This document shows positions 32,453 through 41,132 of a stretch of 64,000 nt of DNA, piece after piece. The DNA is from Aminobacter sp039907765 (GTDB lineage Bacteria; Pseudomonadota; Alphaproteobacteria; Rhizobiales; Rhizobiaceae). The stretch is taken from NCBI RefSeq assembly GCF_039907765.1, contig NZ_JARDJI010000011.1, positions 62,001-126,000 on the forward strand, written 5' to 3'. The position numbers and the translations under genes are program-made. Every line of letters begins with the position of its first letter. Position 1 is the stretch's first letter. The notes under the pieces are model-generated. The model was given only the letters and a program-made list of their open reading frames with translations. It did not search any database and was not told the origin of the DNA.

Positions 32453-32501
32453 CACACTCATCCCGTCGAAGGCTTTTTTAGATTTGTGCAATGCAAACTA
32501 A

Positions 32502-32534
32502 ATGGCCGGGGTAGCGTTCGTCTACCCCGGCCAT
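32502..32534 (-). terminator. hairpin after etfA
   Basis: Thirteen-bp perfect arms, ATGGCCGGGGTAG and CTACCCCGGCCAT, loop of 7 nt. On the minus strand the tail is TTAGTTTG. It begins 30 nt after the etfA stop and precedes the dehydrogenase gene by about 50 nt, so it probably ends most etfBA transcripts. Confidence 0.65.
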
Positions 32535-32563
32535 CACATTTTAATACCGCAGCCGGCGGGGCG

Positions 32564-33493
32564 TCAAAGCGCCTTTTCGAGTTCCGGCAGGACGGTGAAC
32601 AGGTCGCCGACGATGCCGTAGTCGGCAACCTGGAAGATCGGGGCTTCCTCGTCCTTGTTGATGGCGACGATGACCTTCGAATCCTTCATGCCGGCGAGGT
32701 GCTGGATCGCACCCGAGATGCCGCAGGCGATGTAGAGGTCGGGCGCCACGACCTTGCCGGTCTGGCCGACCTGCCAGTCGTTGGGGGCGTAGCCGGCGTC
32801 GACGGCGGCGCGGGAAGCGCCGACGGCGGCACCGAGCTTGTCGGCCACCGGCAGGATCACTTCCTGGAACTTCTCGGCCGAGCCGAGCGCGCGGCCGCCC
32901 GAGATGATGATCTTGGCCGAGGTCAGCTCCGGACGATCACTCTCCGACAGCTTGTTCTCGACGAAGGAGGACAAGCCGGGATTGGCGGCGGCGGAGATAG
33001 TCTCGACCGCGGCCGAGCCGCCCTCGGCGGCAGCCTGGAACGAGGCGGTACGCACGGTGATCACCTTCTTGGCGTCGAGCGCCTGCACCGTCTGGATGGC
33101 GTTGCCGGCGTAGATCGGGCGCTTGAAGGTGTCGGAGGAGACGACCTCGATGATTTCCGAGACCTGGCCGACGTCGAGCAGGGCCGCGACGCGCGGCGAA
33201 ACGTTCTTGCCCGTCGAGGTCGCGGCGGCGACGATGGCGTCGTAGTTGCCGGCGAGGCCGACGACCAGGGCAGCGGTCGGCTCGGCCAGGCGCTCGGCCA
33301 GTTCTTCGGCTTCGGCGAGCAGCACCTTGCGCACGCCCTTGAGCTTCGAAGCGGCGTCGGCGGCCGCCTTGGCGCCCTTGCCGGCCACCAGCACGTCGAC
33401 GTCGGAACCGATCTTGAGGGCTGCCGACAGCGCCTTGGCGGTCTGGTCGGAGAGCGAAGCGTTGTCGTGTTCGGCGATGAGGAGAATTGCCAT
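32564..33493 (-). CDS. etfA: Electron transfer flavoprotein, alpha subunit
   Basis: 309 residues. The C-terminal FAD-binding domain shows S-G-G-R-A-L-G-S-A-E-K-F, G-A-S-R-A-A-V-D-A-G, Q-V-G-Q-T-G-K-V-V and G-I-S-G-A-I-Q-H, all hallmarks of EtfA. It passes electrons from acyl-CoA and other dehydrogenases to ETF:quinone oxidoreductase. Co-transcribed with etfB across a structured 156-nt gap. Confidence 0.97.
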   Translation of the reverse strand: MAILLIAEHDNASLSDQTAKALSAALKIGSDVDVLVAGKGAKAAADAASKLKGVRKVLLAEAEELAERLAEPTAALVVGLAGNYDAIVAAATSTGKNVSPRVAALLDVGQVSEIIEVVSSDTFKRPIYAGNAIQTVQALDAKKVITVRTASFQAAAEGGSAAVETISAAANPGLSSFVENKLSESDRPELTSAKIIISGGRALGSAEKFQEVILPVADKLGAAVGASRAAVDAGYAPNDWQVGQTGKVVAPDLYIACGISGAIQHLAGMKDSKVIVAINKDEEAPIFQVADYGIVGDLFTVLPELEKAL

Positions 33494-33528
33494 TTTGTCT
33501 TTCCTGTCGTCTCGTTCCCGCGCGACCT

Positions 33529-33649
33529 GAATTCCGGTCAGGCCGCGCCGAAAACGGTTGGATTCGAGAACCGGAGCGGAGCGTACCTCAGTACGTGAGC
33601 ACCGGAAGCGCAGAAGCCAGCCGTTTGCAGGCCGGCCTCATCGGAATTC
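33529..33649. repeat. large palindromic element between etfB and etfA
   Basis: A 121-bp element bounded by GAATTCCG (33529) and CGGAATTC (ending 33649). Its outer arms are imperfect inverted repeats of about 29 nt, and the centre pairs CGTAC with GTACG (33581-33594) inside further partly paired CCGG..GC blocks. It fills almost the whole gap between two co-transcribed genes, so the mRNA would carry one long hairpin. It starts directly after the etfB stop. Confidence 0.75.
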
Positions 33650-34399
33650 TCACAGCACGCCGGCTTCGTTACGGAGCTTGTCGACCAGTTCCGCGACGGA
33701 CTTGACCTTGACGCCCGCCTTGCGGCCGCCCGGTTCCTCGGTCTTGAGGACCTTGAGGCGCGGGGTGATGTCGGCGCCGAAGTCGGCCGCCGTCTTCTCG
33801 TCGAGCGGCTTCTTCTTGGCCTTCATGATGTTGGGCAGCGAGGCGTAGCGCGGCTGGTTGAGGCGCAGATCCACCGTCACGATCGCCGGCATCTTGAGCT
33901 CGACCGTCTGCAGGCCGCCATCGACTTCGCGCGTCACCTTGGCCTTGTCGCCGCCAAGCTCGATCTTCGAGGCGAACGTGCCCTGGGCCCAGCCCAGCAG
34001 GGCCGCCAGCATCTGGCCGGTCTGGTTGCTGTCATCGTCGATCGCCTGCTTGCCGAGCAGCACCAGGCCCGGCTTCTCGGCTTCCACCACGCCCTTCAGC
34101 ACCTTGGCGACGCCGAGCGGCTCGACCGCATCGTCGGTCTTGACCAGGATGGCGCGGTCGGCGCCCATGGCGAGCGCGGTGCGCAGCGTCTCCTGAGCCT
34201 GGGCAGGCCCGATCGAGACCACCACGATCTCCTCGACCTTGCCGGCTTCCTTGAGCCGGATCGCCTCTTCGACCGCGATCTCGTCGAACGGGTTCATCGC
34301 CATCTTCACGTTCGCCAGCTCAACGCCAGAACCGTCGGCCTTCACCCGAACCTTCACGTTCGCATCGACAACCCGCTTGACCGGGACGAGAACTTTCAT
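33650..34399 (-). CDS. etfB: Electron transfer flavoprotein, beta subunit
   Basis: 249 residues, starting M-K-V-L-V-P-V-K-R-V-V-D. The N-M-A-M-N-P-F-D-E-I-A-V-E-E-A type segment and the AMP-binding G-A-D-R-A-I-L-V and K-Q-A-I-D-D-D-S-N-Q-T-G region are as in EtfB. It forms the heterodimer with EtfA. First gene of the pair. Confidence 0.97.
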   Translation of the reverse strand: MKVLVPVKRVVDANVKVRVKADGSGVELANVKMAMNPFDEIAVEEAIRLKEAGKVEEIVVVSIGPAQAQETLRTALAMGADRAILVKTDDAVEPLGVAKVLKGVVEAEKPGLVLLGKQAIDDDSNQTGQMLAALLGWAQGTFASKIELGGDKAKVTREVDGGLQTVELKMPAIVTVDLRLNQPRYASLPNIMKAKKKPLDEKTAADFGADITPRLKVLKTEEPGGRKAGVKVKSVAELVDKLRNEAGVL

Positions 34400-34621
34400 C
34401 GGCTTGGTACCTCTCTGAAAAGCGATTTAGTGCGCGCTATAGCAGCGCTTGGCCCGCTGCAATTGTCGATTGCCGACATATTGGGCGGAAAAACAGACCT
34501 GACCATGCGCTTCCGGTGGCGGGTGGCTGCCGCAAGCGCGCGGACCGTAGTTGCGGGCGAAGCGCGCTGTCAATATCCGTATGGACGTCAAATCGTTTGA
34601 AAATCGCGCTGCCGCGGCCCG

Positions 34622-35413
34622 CTAGCTGCGGCCCCAGCGCGGCGCCGGCGAGGCCGGCGGCGGCTCGACCGGAGCAGGCTCCGCGGCTTGTCCCGCTTCG
34701 GGATTTTCCGCGATCACGGGGACCGCGTCCTCGGCCGGGGCAAACAGCGGCACGTCGCGGCTGCGCAGGAACAGCACCAGTACGGCGCCGGCGACGATGC
34801 CGCCGACATGGGCCGCCCAGCTCACCTCGTCGTCGCCGCCGATGGCGATCATCAGGAACTGGAAGGCGACCCACAGGATCAGCGGGATCCAGGCCGGGAT
34901 GCGCAGAGGGATACGGCCGAAGGCCAGCACCCAGACCTTCACCCGGGGGTAGAGGATGAGATAGGCGGCGACGATGCCCGCGATCGCCCCCGACGCGCCG
35001 ATCAGTGGCGTCTGCGAATCCGGCAGGATCAGCCCGTGCAGGAAGGCGCCGGCGACGGCGCAGAGCAGGTAGAAGGCGAGGAAGCGGAAATGACCCAGCG
35101 CATCCTCGACATTGTCGCCGAACACCCACAGGAACAGCATGTTGCCGCCGAGATGGAAGACGTCGCCGTGCAGGAACGAGTAGGTGACGTAGCTCAGCTT
35201 CTCGGGGATGATGATAAGGTCCGGCGAAAGCTCCGCCGTGTCGTTCACCACCGAGGGTATGTAGCCGAGGCCAAGCACCGCGGCGGTCGCGAAGTCCTCG
35301 CTGCCGACGGTGGTGACGAAATAGGCGATGACGTTGATGGCGATCAGGCCGAACGTCACATATTGCAGCCGGATGTGGCGCAGATGGTTGGAATCATACA
35401 GCGGAATGAACAT
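34622..35413 (-). CDS. Rhomboid family intramembrane serine protease
   Basis: 263 residues with six membrane helices. The catalytic dyad is Ser141 (G-A-S-G-A-I-A-G) and His202 (A-A-H-V-G-G-I). H-L-G-G-N-M at 87-92 is the rhomboid oxyanion-hole motif. It cleaves membrane proteins within the bilayer; the substrate is unknown. The Pro/Ala-rich tail (about 225-263) is likely disordered. GTG at 35419 with GGAGG about 10 nt upstream is an equally possible start. The 222 nt upstream to etfB contain nothing I can identify. Confidence 0.9.
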   Translation of the reverse strand: MFIPLYDSNHLRHIRLQYVTFGLIAINVIAYFVTTVGSEDFATAAVLGLGYIPSVVNDTAELSPDLIIIPEKLSYVTYSFLHGDVFHLGGNMLFLWVFGDNVEDALGHFRFLAFYLLCAVAGAFLHGLILPDSQTPLIGASGAIAGIVAAYLILYPRVKVWVLAFGRIPLRIPAWIPLILWVAFQFLMIAIGGDDEVSWAAHVGGIVAGAVLVLFLRSRDVPLFAPAEDAVPVIAENPEAGQAAEPAPVEPPPASPAPRWGRS

Positions 35414-35458
35414 GCTCACGGGTGCGCCCTCCCGGCGCCAGGGCATTTTCCGCCCTGG

Positions 35459-36040
35459 TCAGCGGTTCTGTCCGGGCACCCATAGCACATCGGATTTTCC
35501 GTTGTCATTGACGACGCGGGCGGCCACGAACAGCAGGTCCGAGACGCGGTTGATGTAGCGGATGCCCTCGCGGTTCACATGCTCGGCCGGGTCCTGCGCC
35601 AGCGCCACCATGACGCGCTCGGCCCGCCGTGCCACCGTGCGGGCGAGGTGCAGGGCCGCGGCGGCAGGCGAGCCGCCGTTGAGCACGAAGGACCGTAGCG
35701 GCGAAAGGTCGGCGTTCAGCCTGTCGATGTCGGCTTCGATGCGCGCGGTCTGTGCGGCGATGATGCGCAGCGGCTCGTAGCCCAGGTCCTTGCCGCCCTC
35801 CGGCGTTGCCAGATCCGCTCCAAGGTCGAACATGTCGTTCTGGATGCGGCCGAGCATGGCGTCGATCTCGGGATGTGCCGGGCCGGTGTGTACGCGCGCC
35901 ATGCCGATGCAGGCATTGGCCTCGTCGACGGCGCCATAGGCCTCGACGCGCAGGTCGGATTTCAGCCGGCGTTCGCCCGTGCCCAGCCCGGTCGTGCCGT
36001 CGTCGCCGGTGCGCGTGTAGATCTTGTTGAGCTTGACCAT
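35459..36040 (-). CDS. ATP:cob(I)alamin adenosyltransferase (PduO type)
   Basis: 193 residues. Y-T-R-T-G-D-D-G-T-T-G-L at the N-terminus binds ATP, and R-N-A/R-R-A-E-R and Y-I-N-R-V-S-D-L-L-F towards the C-terminus are PduO-type marks. It transfers the adenosyl group to cob(I)alamin to make coenzyme B12, needed for methylmalonyl-CoA mutase and class II ribonucleotide reductase. It follows the twin-TM gene by 11 nt on the same strand. Confidence 0.94.
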   Translation of the reverse strand: MVKLNKIYTRTGDDGTTGLGTGERRLKSDLRVEAYGAVDEANACIGMARVHTGPAHPEIDAMLGRIQNDMFDLGADLATPEGGKDLGYEPLRIIAAQTARIEADIDRLNADLSPLRSFVLNGGSPAAAALHLARTVARRAERVMVALAQDPAEHVNREGIRYINRVSDLLFVAARVVNDNGKSDVLWVPGQNR

Positions 36041-36051
36041 GGCGCGCGCCT

Positions 36052-36246
36052 TCAGCCGCCGCGCGAGAAGTACAGCGCGAGCAGGATGAAGACCAGCGCG
36101 ATCGCCTGAAGGAGCACGCGCGCCTGCATCAGCTTGTTCGACGTGTTGGCCGAGCCGCCGCGCATCATGTTGAACAGGCCGCGCACCAGTACGATCGCGA
36201 CGGCTGCCATGAACACGATGGCGATGATGTTGAATGTGGTTCCCAT
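36052..36246 (-). CDS. HIG1-like twin transmembrane protein
   Basis: 64 residues, two hydrophobic helices (about 5-25 and 42-60) joined by a short polar loop with L-M-Q-A-R-V-L-L-Q, the pattern of HIG1/twin-TM proteins. Mitochondrial HIG1 relatives help cytochrome oxidase assembly; the bacterial role is not established. Probably one mRNA with the cobalamin adenosyltransferase gene 11 nt downstream. Confidence 0.8.
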   Translation of the reverse strand: MGTTFNIIAIVFMAAVAIVLVRGLFNMMRGGSANTSNKLMQARVLLQAIALVFILLALYFSRGG

Positions 36247-36285
36247 GCGAGGTTCCAGTTTCCCTTGGACGTCACCGCGGCCGGC

Positions 36286-37128
36286 TCAGGCCTGCCGGGC
36301 CAGGATCTTGTAGAGGAGCGAGGCGGGCAAGATGCGTTTCAGCACGACGCCGATTCGCGCCGGAGTCGTCACAACATAATGCGGCCGCGGGCGAGGCGAC
36401 AGCAGGGCGTGTCGCAATACCGCATGCACCGCCTCGGGCCCCAGCTTCATGGACGACTTGCTGCCGCCGCCGCGCAGCCGCGCCAGCTGCGCCTGATAGG
36501 CTTCGCGATGCACGGAATTCTCGTGGTCGATGTAGCGCAGGAACCAGGGCAGCCCGTTGCTGGCGATCCTGGAGGCGATCGGGCCCGGCTCGATCATGGA
36601 GACATGCACGCCCGAGCCTTCGAGTTCCTGGCGCATGCACAGCATCAGGCCCTCGAGCGCATGCTTGGAGGCGGCATAGGCGCCGCGGAACCGCACCGGC
36701 GTCAGGCCGAGGATCGACGAGCAGTGGACGATGCGGCCGTGGCCCTGGCGCCGCATCACCGGCACGATGCGCCGGGTCAGGTCGTGCCAGCCGAAGAAGT
36801 TGGCCTCGAACTGGTCGCGCAGCGCCGCCATGGGCAGGTCCTCGACCGCGCCGGCCTGGGCATGGGCGCCGTTGTTGAACAGGGCGTCGAGCCTGCCGCC
36901 GGTGCGCTCGAGCACGGTTGCCACCAGCGCCTCGATCGAGCGCGGCTCGGCGTAGTCGAGATAGAGCGCTTCCAGCCCGTCCGCCTCGAGCGCCGCGACA
37001 TCTTCCGGCTTGCGCGCCGTGGCGAACACGCGCCAACCTTCCGCCTTCAGCGCACGGGCGCAATGAGCGCCGATCCCGGACGACGTTCCGGTCACGATAA
37101 TCGTGCGTAACTCCTTGATCGTGTTCAC
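36286..37128 (-). CDS. Short-chain dehydrogenase/reductase
   Basis: 280 residues. T-G-T-S-S-G-I-G (13-20) binds NAD(P); F-N-N-G-A-H at 84-89 replaces the usual N-N-A-G; catalytic Ser137/138 and Y-A-A-S-K (Tyr151, Lys155). The C-terminal extension of about 60 residues is typical of the SDR group near retinol dehydrogenases. The substrate is unknown. GTG start with weak ribosome-binding site; the frame stays open to 37191 on this strand. Confidence 0.88.
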   Translation of the reverse strand: MNTIKELRTIIVTGTSSGIGAHCARALKAEGWRVFATARKPEDVAALEADGLEALYLDYAEPRSIEALVATVLERTGGRLDALFNNGAHAQAGAVEDLPMAALRDQFEANFFGWHDLTRRIVPVMRRQGHGRIVHCSSILGLTPVRFRGAYAASKHALEGLMLCMRQELEGSGVHVSMIEPGPIASRIASNGLPWFLRYIDHENSVHREAYQAQLARLRGGGSKSSMKLGPEAVHAVLRHALLSPRPRPHYVVTTPARIGVVLKRILPASLLYKILARQA

Positions 37129-37217
37129 GTCACTGCCGCCAAGACTTGCAAACCGGGGCAAACCCTTCCCATATTCGCGGCCTGGAAACAATCGGACGGA
37201 GCGGCAAACTGGATCTG

Positions 37218-38069
37218 TTGCGCAGGATCGTGGCCATCCGGCGCGTGCTCTACGACGCAGCCGGCCATTTCCATGACGACGACGGCTGGGCCATGGCGAG
37301 CCATCTCGCCATCTCGGCGCTGATGGCGCTGTTTCCGTTCCTCATCTTCGCCACCACGCTTGCCTCGTTCCTGGGCGCCGACAGGTTCGCCGAAACCGCC
37401 GTGCACCTGGTGTTCGACACCTGGCCGGAACAGATCGCGGCCCCCATCGCCCGCGAGGTCGTCAACGTGCTCACCGTGCCGCGCACGGACCTGCTCACCT
37501 ATGGCGTGCTGCTCGCCGCCTTCTTCGCCTCCAACGGCATCGAGGCGCTGCGCACCTCGCTCAACCGCGCCTACCGCGTTCGCGAGACCCGCACCCTCTG
37601 GTTCCGCCGCACCCAGAGCCTGATCTTCGTGCTCATCGCCACGATCGGATTCGTCGCCATCAGCGTGCTCCTGGTGTTCGCGCCGATCATCGCGCGCATC
37701 CTCGAAGCCAAGTTCGAGTGGATCAGGCCCTATATGGGCACCATCACCGTGTGGCGCTTCACCATCGCCTCGGCAGTCATCGTGCTCGGCCTGTTTGCGG
37801 TCCACAAATGGCTGCCCGACGGCCGCCGCGGCTTCCTCAGCCTCGTGCCGGGCATCATCTTCACGCTGGTCGCCTGGCTGATCGGCTCGACGGTGTTTGC
37901 CGCCTATCTCGACACCTTCGCCTCCTATGTGACGACCTATGCCGGCCTCGCCTCGATCCTGATCGCGGTCGTCTTCCTCTACATCATCTCGGCGATCTTC
38001 ATCCTCGGCGGCGAGCTCAACGCCGCCATCAGCCGCTATTTCGAGGCGCGCGCCCGCGTGCCGGGCTGA
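37218..38069 (+). CDS. YihY/RbN-family inner membrane protein
   Basis: 283 residues from the TTG chosen here, six membrane helices. The D-D-G-W-A-M-A-S-H-L-A-I-S-A-L-M-A-L-F-P-F segment near the start and G-G-E-L-N-A-A at the end are typical of YihY, long misnamed ribonuclease BN. The function is not known. The start is uncertain: TTG 37146 and GTG 37230 are in frame and none has a good ribosome-binding site. It is divergent from the SDR gene and overlaps the EamA gene end by 34 nt. Confidence 0.85.
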   Translation: MRRIVAIRRVLYDAAGHFHDDDGWAMASHLAISALMALFPFLIFATTLASFLGADRFAETAVHLVFDTWPEQIAAPIAREVVNVLTVPRTDLLTYGVLLAAFFASNGIEALRTSLNRAYRVRETRTLWFRRTQSLIFVLIATIGFVAISVLLVFAPIIARILEAKFEWIRPYMGTITVWRFTIASAVIVLGLFAVHKWLPDGRRGFLSLVPGIIFTLVAWLIGSTVFAAYLDTFASYVTTYAGLASILIAVVFLYIISAIFILGGELNAAISRYFEARARVPG

Positions 38070-38923
38070 GCCGTCGCCAGGCCGACGCCCAGCGTGGCGA
38101 TCGCCATGCCCAGGAGCTGCAGCAGCGACAGCTGCTCGCCGAACAGCAGCCAGGCGATGACCGCCGTCACCGCCGGCACGAGATAGAACAGCGAGGCGAC
38201 CTTCGACATGGCGCCGTCGCGGATCATCACCATCAGCAGGAAGATCGCGCCGATCGACAGCACGAAGACCAGCCAGGCGAGCGCGAAGATCAGCTCGCCA
38301 TTGACGGTCATCTGCTGCGTCTCGAAGGCGAAGGAGGCGAGGGTCGTCAGGACGCCGGCGCCGACATATTGCCAGAAGGTTCCCGTCACCAGGTCGCCCG
38401 AGGTGCCGGCCCGCTTCTGCCAGATGGTGCCTGCGCTGATGCCGGCCATGGCGATCAGCGACGCGGTCAGCGTCTGCCAGGTCACGCCGCCGATGCTGCC
38501 GAGCTTGGGCGACAGCACGATCACCACGCCGACGAAGCCTACCGCAAGCCCCAGCCAGTGGCGCGGACGGATTTCCTCGCCGAGCACCGCGCCGGCCAGA
38601 AGTGCCGTCACCAGCGGCTGCAGCCCGGCAATGAGCGCCGAAAGGCCGGCGGGCAGGCCGTGGCGGATCGCCCAGAACACCCCACCCAGATAGATCCCGT
38701 GCAGCAGCATGCCGATGAGCATGGCATTGAGTGCTGCCCGCCGCGGCAGGGGTCTGGAGCCGATGGCCAGCATGATGCCGCCGAGGATCAGCGCCGCGAT
38801 CGCGAAGCGGACAGCCAGGAAGGTGAACGGCTCGGCCCACGGCATGGCGTAGCGCGCGCCGATGAAGCCGGTTGCCCACAAGAGTACGAAGGTGGCCGGG
38901 ATCAGCCGCTTGGCAGGTGTCAT
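38036..38923 (-). CDS. EamA/DMT-superfamily transporter
   Basis: 295 residues, ten helices in two EamA repeats (T-F-V-L-L-W-A-T-G-F-I-G near the start; W-Q-K-R-A-G-T at the repeat junction). A probable metabolite exporter of the inner membrane with unknown substrate. It is a different branch from the EamA protein at 15741. It meets YihY tail to tail. The 201 nt upstream, to 39124, hold no gene; only a short CTAAT/ATTAG inverted repeat near 38990 is visible. Confidence 0.88.
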   Translation of the reverse strand: MTPAKRLIPATFVLLWATGFIGARYAMPWAEPFTFLAVRFAIAALILGGIMLAIGSRPLPRRAALNAMLIGMLLHGIYLGGVFWAIRHGLPAGLSALIAGLQPLVTALLAGAVLGEEIRPRHWLGLAVGFVGVVIVLSPKLGSIGGVTWQTLTASLIAMAGISAGTIWQKRAGTSGDLVTGTFWQYVGAGVLTTLASFAFETQQMTVNGELIFALAWLVFVLSIGAIFLLMVMIRDGAMSKVASLFYLVPAVTAVIAWLLFGEQLSLLQLLGMAIATLGVGLATAQPGTRARASK

Positions 38924-39124
38924 CGTGGGGTCCGGTGTCTGGCGCGTTTGGGGCGGGGTCTTGGGGAACTTAACGGGATCCCTCTAATGCCGAATATTAG
39001 GGCAAGCAAAACGAAACGGTTGATCCATAGAGTCAGCGGACCTGATCGACGAGGCGGTCGGGGGGATGCTTGCCCGGGAGGCGGCCTGGGATAGTTGCGC
39101 TGGCGGCCTTTGAAAGGACCGAGC

Positions 39125-39415
39125 ATGCTGTGGAATCTCGACCCGGGCTGGCTCATGATGGCGGTGGCCTTCGTCACCGTCATGGCCTTTTTCTTCGGCG
39201 CCGCGCTCGACGCCATCATGAAGGACGACGGCTTCGGCCCCATTGGAAACACGGTGCTTTTCACCGCCGGCTTCTTCGGCGCCGTGCTGCTCGCCAACAA
39301 CATGGGCATCATCCTGCGCGACCTGAAATTCGCGGTCGCCTGGGGCCTTGGCGGCGCGTTCGTCTTCATCAGCCTGCTGGCGCTGCTCAAGGCCGGCATC
39401 GCCCGGATGCTATAG
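39125..39415 (+). CDS. small integral membrane protein
   Basis: 96 residues, no family recognised. Three to four hydrophobic helices fill almost the whole protein (about 8-28, 41-60, 70-92) with few charged residues between them. AAAGGA lies 7 nt before the ATG, so it is very probably translated. Its 3' end overlaps gluQ by 6 nt on the other strand. Confidence 0.72.
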   Translation: MLWNLDPGWLMMAVAFVTVMAFFFGAALDAIMKDDGFGPIGNTVLFTAGFFGAVLLANNMGIILRDLKFAVAWGLGGAFVFISLLALLKAGIARML

Positions 39416-40285
39416 TCCCAGGCGGGATCGTACCGCCTCCGGCGTCTCGCCCGCCGCGCGCAGGGCGGCGAGGCCGGTGTCGCGCAGGCTCTTGGAGAGC
39501 TTGCGGCCGTCCGGCCCGAGCACCAGCCCGTGGTGGAAATAGCTCGGCTCGGGCAGGCCGAGGATCTGCTGCAGCAGGCGCTGGACCGATGTCGCGAAAT
39601 AGAGGTCGCGGCCGCGCACCACGTGGCTCACACCCTGCAGCGCGTCGTCCACCACCACCGCCAGGTGGTAGCTGGTGGGGATCTCGCGCCGGGCGACGAC
39701 GACGTCGCCCCATTGCCCGGGCTCGGCGGCGATTTCGTCCGAAGCGGTCATCGCCTCGTCTCTCCATTCGCGCCAGTGCAGCGGGCTCTCCAGGCGCGCG
39801 GCCGCCGCCTCGGCGTCGAGGCGCCAGGCGAAGGGGGCGCCGTCCGCGATGCGGCGCCGGCGCTCGCTCTCCGCAAGCGTCTTGTCGGCGCCGGGATAGA
39901 GCGGCGCCCCGTCGGGATCGCGCGGCCACTTCGCCCCGGCTGCCTCGTGTTCGACGATCGCGGCGCGGATCTCGCCGCGGCTCATGAAGGCGGGATAGAC
40001 CAGTTCCTCGCGTCGCAGCCGCGCCAGCGCCGCCTCGTAGTCGCCGAAATGATCCGACTGGCGCCGCACGGGCTCCTCCCAGGCGAGCCCGAGCCAGGCG
40101 AGGTCGCGATAGATGCCCGCCTCGAATTCGGGCGTGCAGCGGGTGAGGTCGATGTCCTCGATGCGCAGCAGCAGCCTGCCGCCGGTCCGGTCGGCCATGC
40201 GCCGGTTGGTCAGCGCCGACAGCGCGTGGCCGAGATGCAGCTCGCCATTGGGGCTGGGCGCGAAGCGGAAGACAGGAGCCGTCAT
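39410..40285 (-). CDS. gluQ: Glutamyl-Q tRNA(Asp) synthetase
   Basis: 291 residues: the catalytic half of a glutamyl-tRNA synthetase without the anticodon-binding domain. F-A-P-S-P-N-G-E-L-H-L-G-H-A contains the HIGH motif and K-L-S-K-S the KMSKS motif near 263-267. It attaches glutamate to queuosine in tRNA-Asp. The start is clear because the protein begins with the conserved P-V-F-R-F-A-P-S. Confidence 0.93.
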   Translation of the reverse strand: MTAPVFRFAPSPNGELHLGHALSALTNRRMADRTGGRLLLRIEDIDLTRCTPEFEAGIYRDLAWLGLAWEEPVRRQSDHFGDYEAALARLRREELVYPAFMSRGEIRAAIVEHEAAGAKWPRDPDGAPLYPGADKTLAESERRRRIADGAPFAWRLDAEAAAARLESPLHWREWRDEAMTASDEIAAEPGQWGDVVVARREIPTSYHLAVVVDDALQGVSHVVRGRDLYFATSVQRLLQQILGLPEPSYFHHGLVLGPDGRKLSKSLRDTGLAALRAAGETPEAVRSRLGL

Positions 40286-40360
40286 GAGCGTTGCGGTTTC
40301 GGATTGAACGTCTGCTTCGCCGATTGCTACGTTGTCGGCCCGATCCTCACAAGAGTTGCC

Positions 40361-41014
40361 ATGCGCCGCATCTCCAGCATCGACGACATCAGCCGCGGCC
40401 TCGACGAGCTCTGCGCCATCGATCCGCGCCTCGGCGCCGTCCGCGAAATGGCGGGCGAAGTGCCGCTCCGGCTGTCGCAGCCCGGCTTCGCCAGCCTCGC
40501 CTCGATCATCGTCTCTCAGCAGGTGTCGACGGCGAGCGCCAGGGCGATCTTCGGCCGCTTCTCGACCCTCGTCGATCCGCTGACGCCCGAGGCGCTTCTA
40601 GGCGCGGGCGAGGAGGTGTTCCGCACGGCCGGCCTGTCGCGGCCCAAGCAGCGCACGCTGCTCGCCGTCGCGCGGGCCGCCGCCGACGGCCTCGATCTGT
40701 ACGGCCTCTGCCGGCTCGACGCGCGCGAGGCCATGGCCGCCATGGTGGGGATCCCGGGCATCGGGCCGTGGACGGCCGAGGTCTACCTGCTCTTCGCCGC
40801 CGGCCACCCCGACATTTTTCCCGCCCGCGACGTGGCGCTGCAGAGCGCGGTGGGGCATGCGCTCGGCATCGATCCGCGCCCCGGCGAGAAGGCACTGATT
40901 CGGCTTGCCGAATCATGGGCGCCCTGGCGAGGGGTCGCTTCGCGGCTGTTCTGGGCGTATTATCGGAATACCCGCGGTCGCGATGGCGCGCCGCCTGCGG
41001 GAAATCCCGCTTGA
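40361..41014 (+). CDS. DNA-3-methyladenine glycosylase II (AlkA-like)
   Basis: 217 residues, HhH-GPD superfamily. The helix-hairpin-helix V-G-I-P-G-I-G-P-W-T-A-E spans 129-140 and the catalytic aspartate is Asp157 (P-A-R-D-V-A-L-Q). It removes alkylated purines from DNA. It lacks the N-terminal extension of E. coli AlkA, as many alphaproteobacterial forms do. Together with ada at 9513 it supplies alkylation repair. The ribosome-binding site is weak. Confidence 0.9.
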   Translation: MRRISSIDDISRGLDELCAIDPRLGAVREMAGEVPLRLSQPGFASLASIIVSQQVSTASARAIFGRFSTLVDPLTPEALLGAGEEVFRTAGLSRPKQRTLLAVARAAADGLDLYGLCRLDAREAMAAMVGIPGIGPWTAEVYLLFAAGHPDIFPARDVALQSAVGHALGIDPRPGEKALIRLAESWAPWRGVASRLFWAYYRNTRGRDGAPPAGNPA

Positions 41015-41132
41015 ATCGACGCGATCGCGGCTTTTTGAGCGATTTTCCGGCCAGCCAGGCGCTTCACATTCCTGTCACCTCGGGCTTACAGTATTCGCGC
41101 CGTTAGGTTCGAAGACCAAGGAGGTAAGCGAA

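Noticed and set aside
34400..34621. riboswitch or small RNA upstream of etfB
   Set aside because: No stable hairpin with a T tract or known aptamer motif could be traced; a TTGCAG/TATAGC pair has only a 15-nt spacer.
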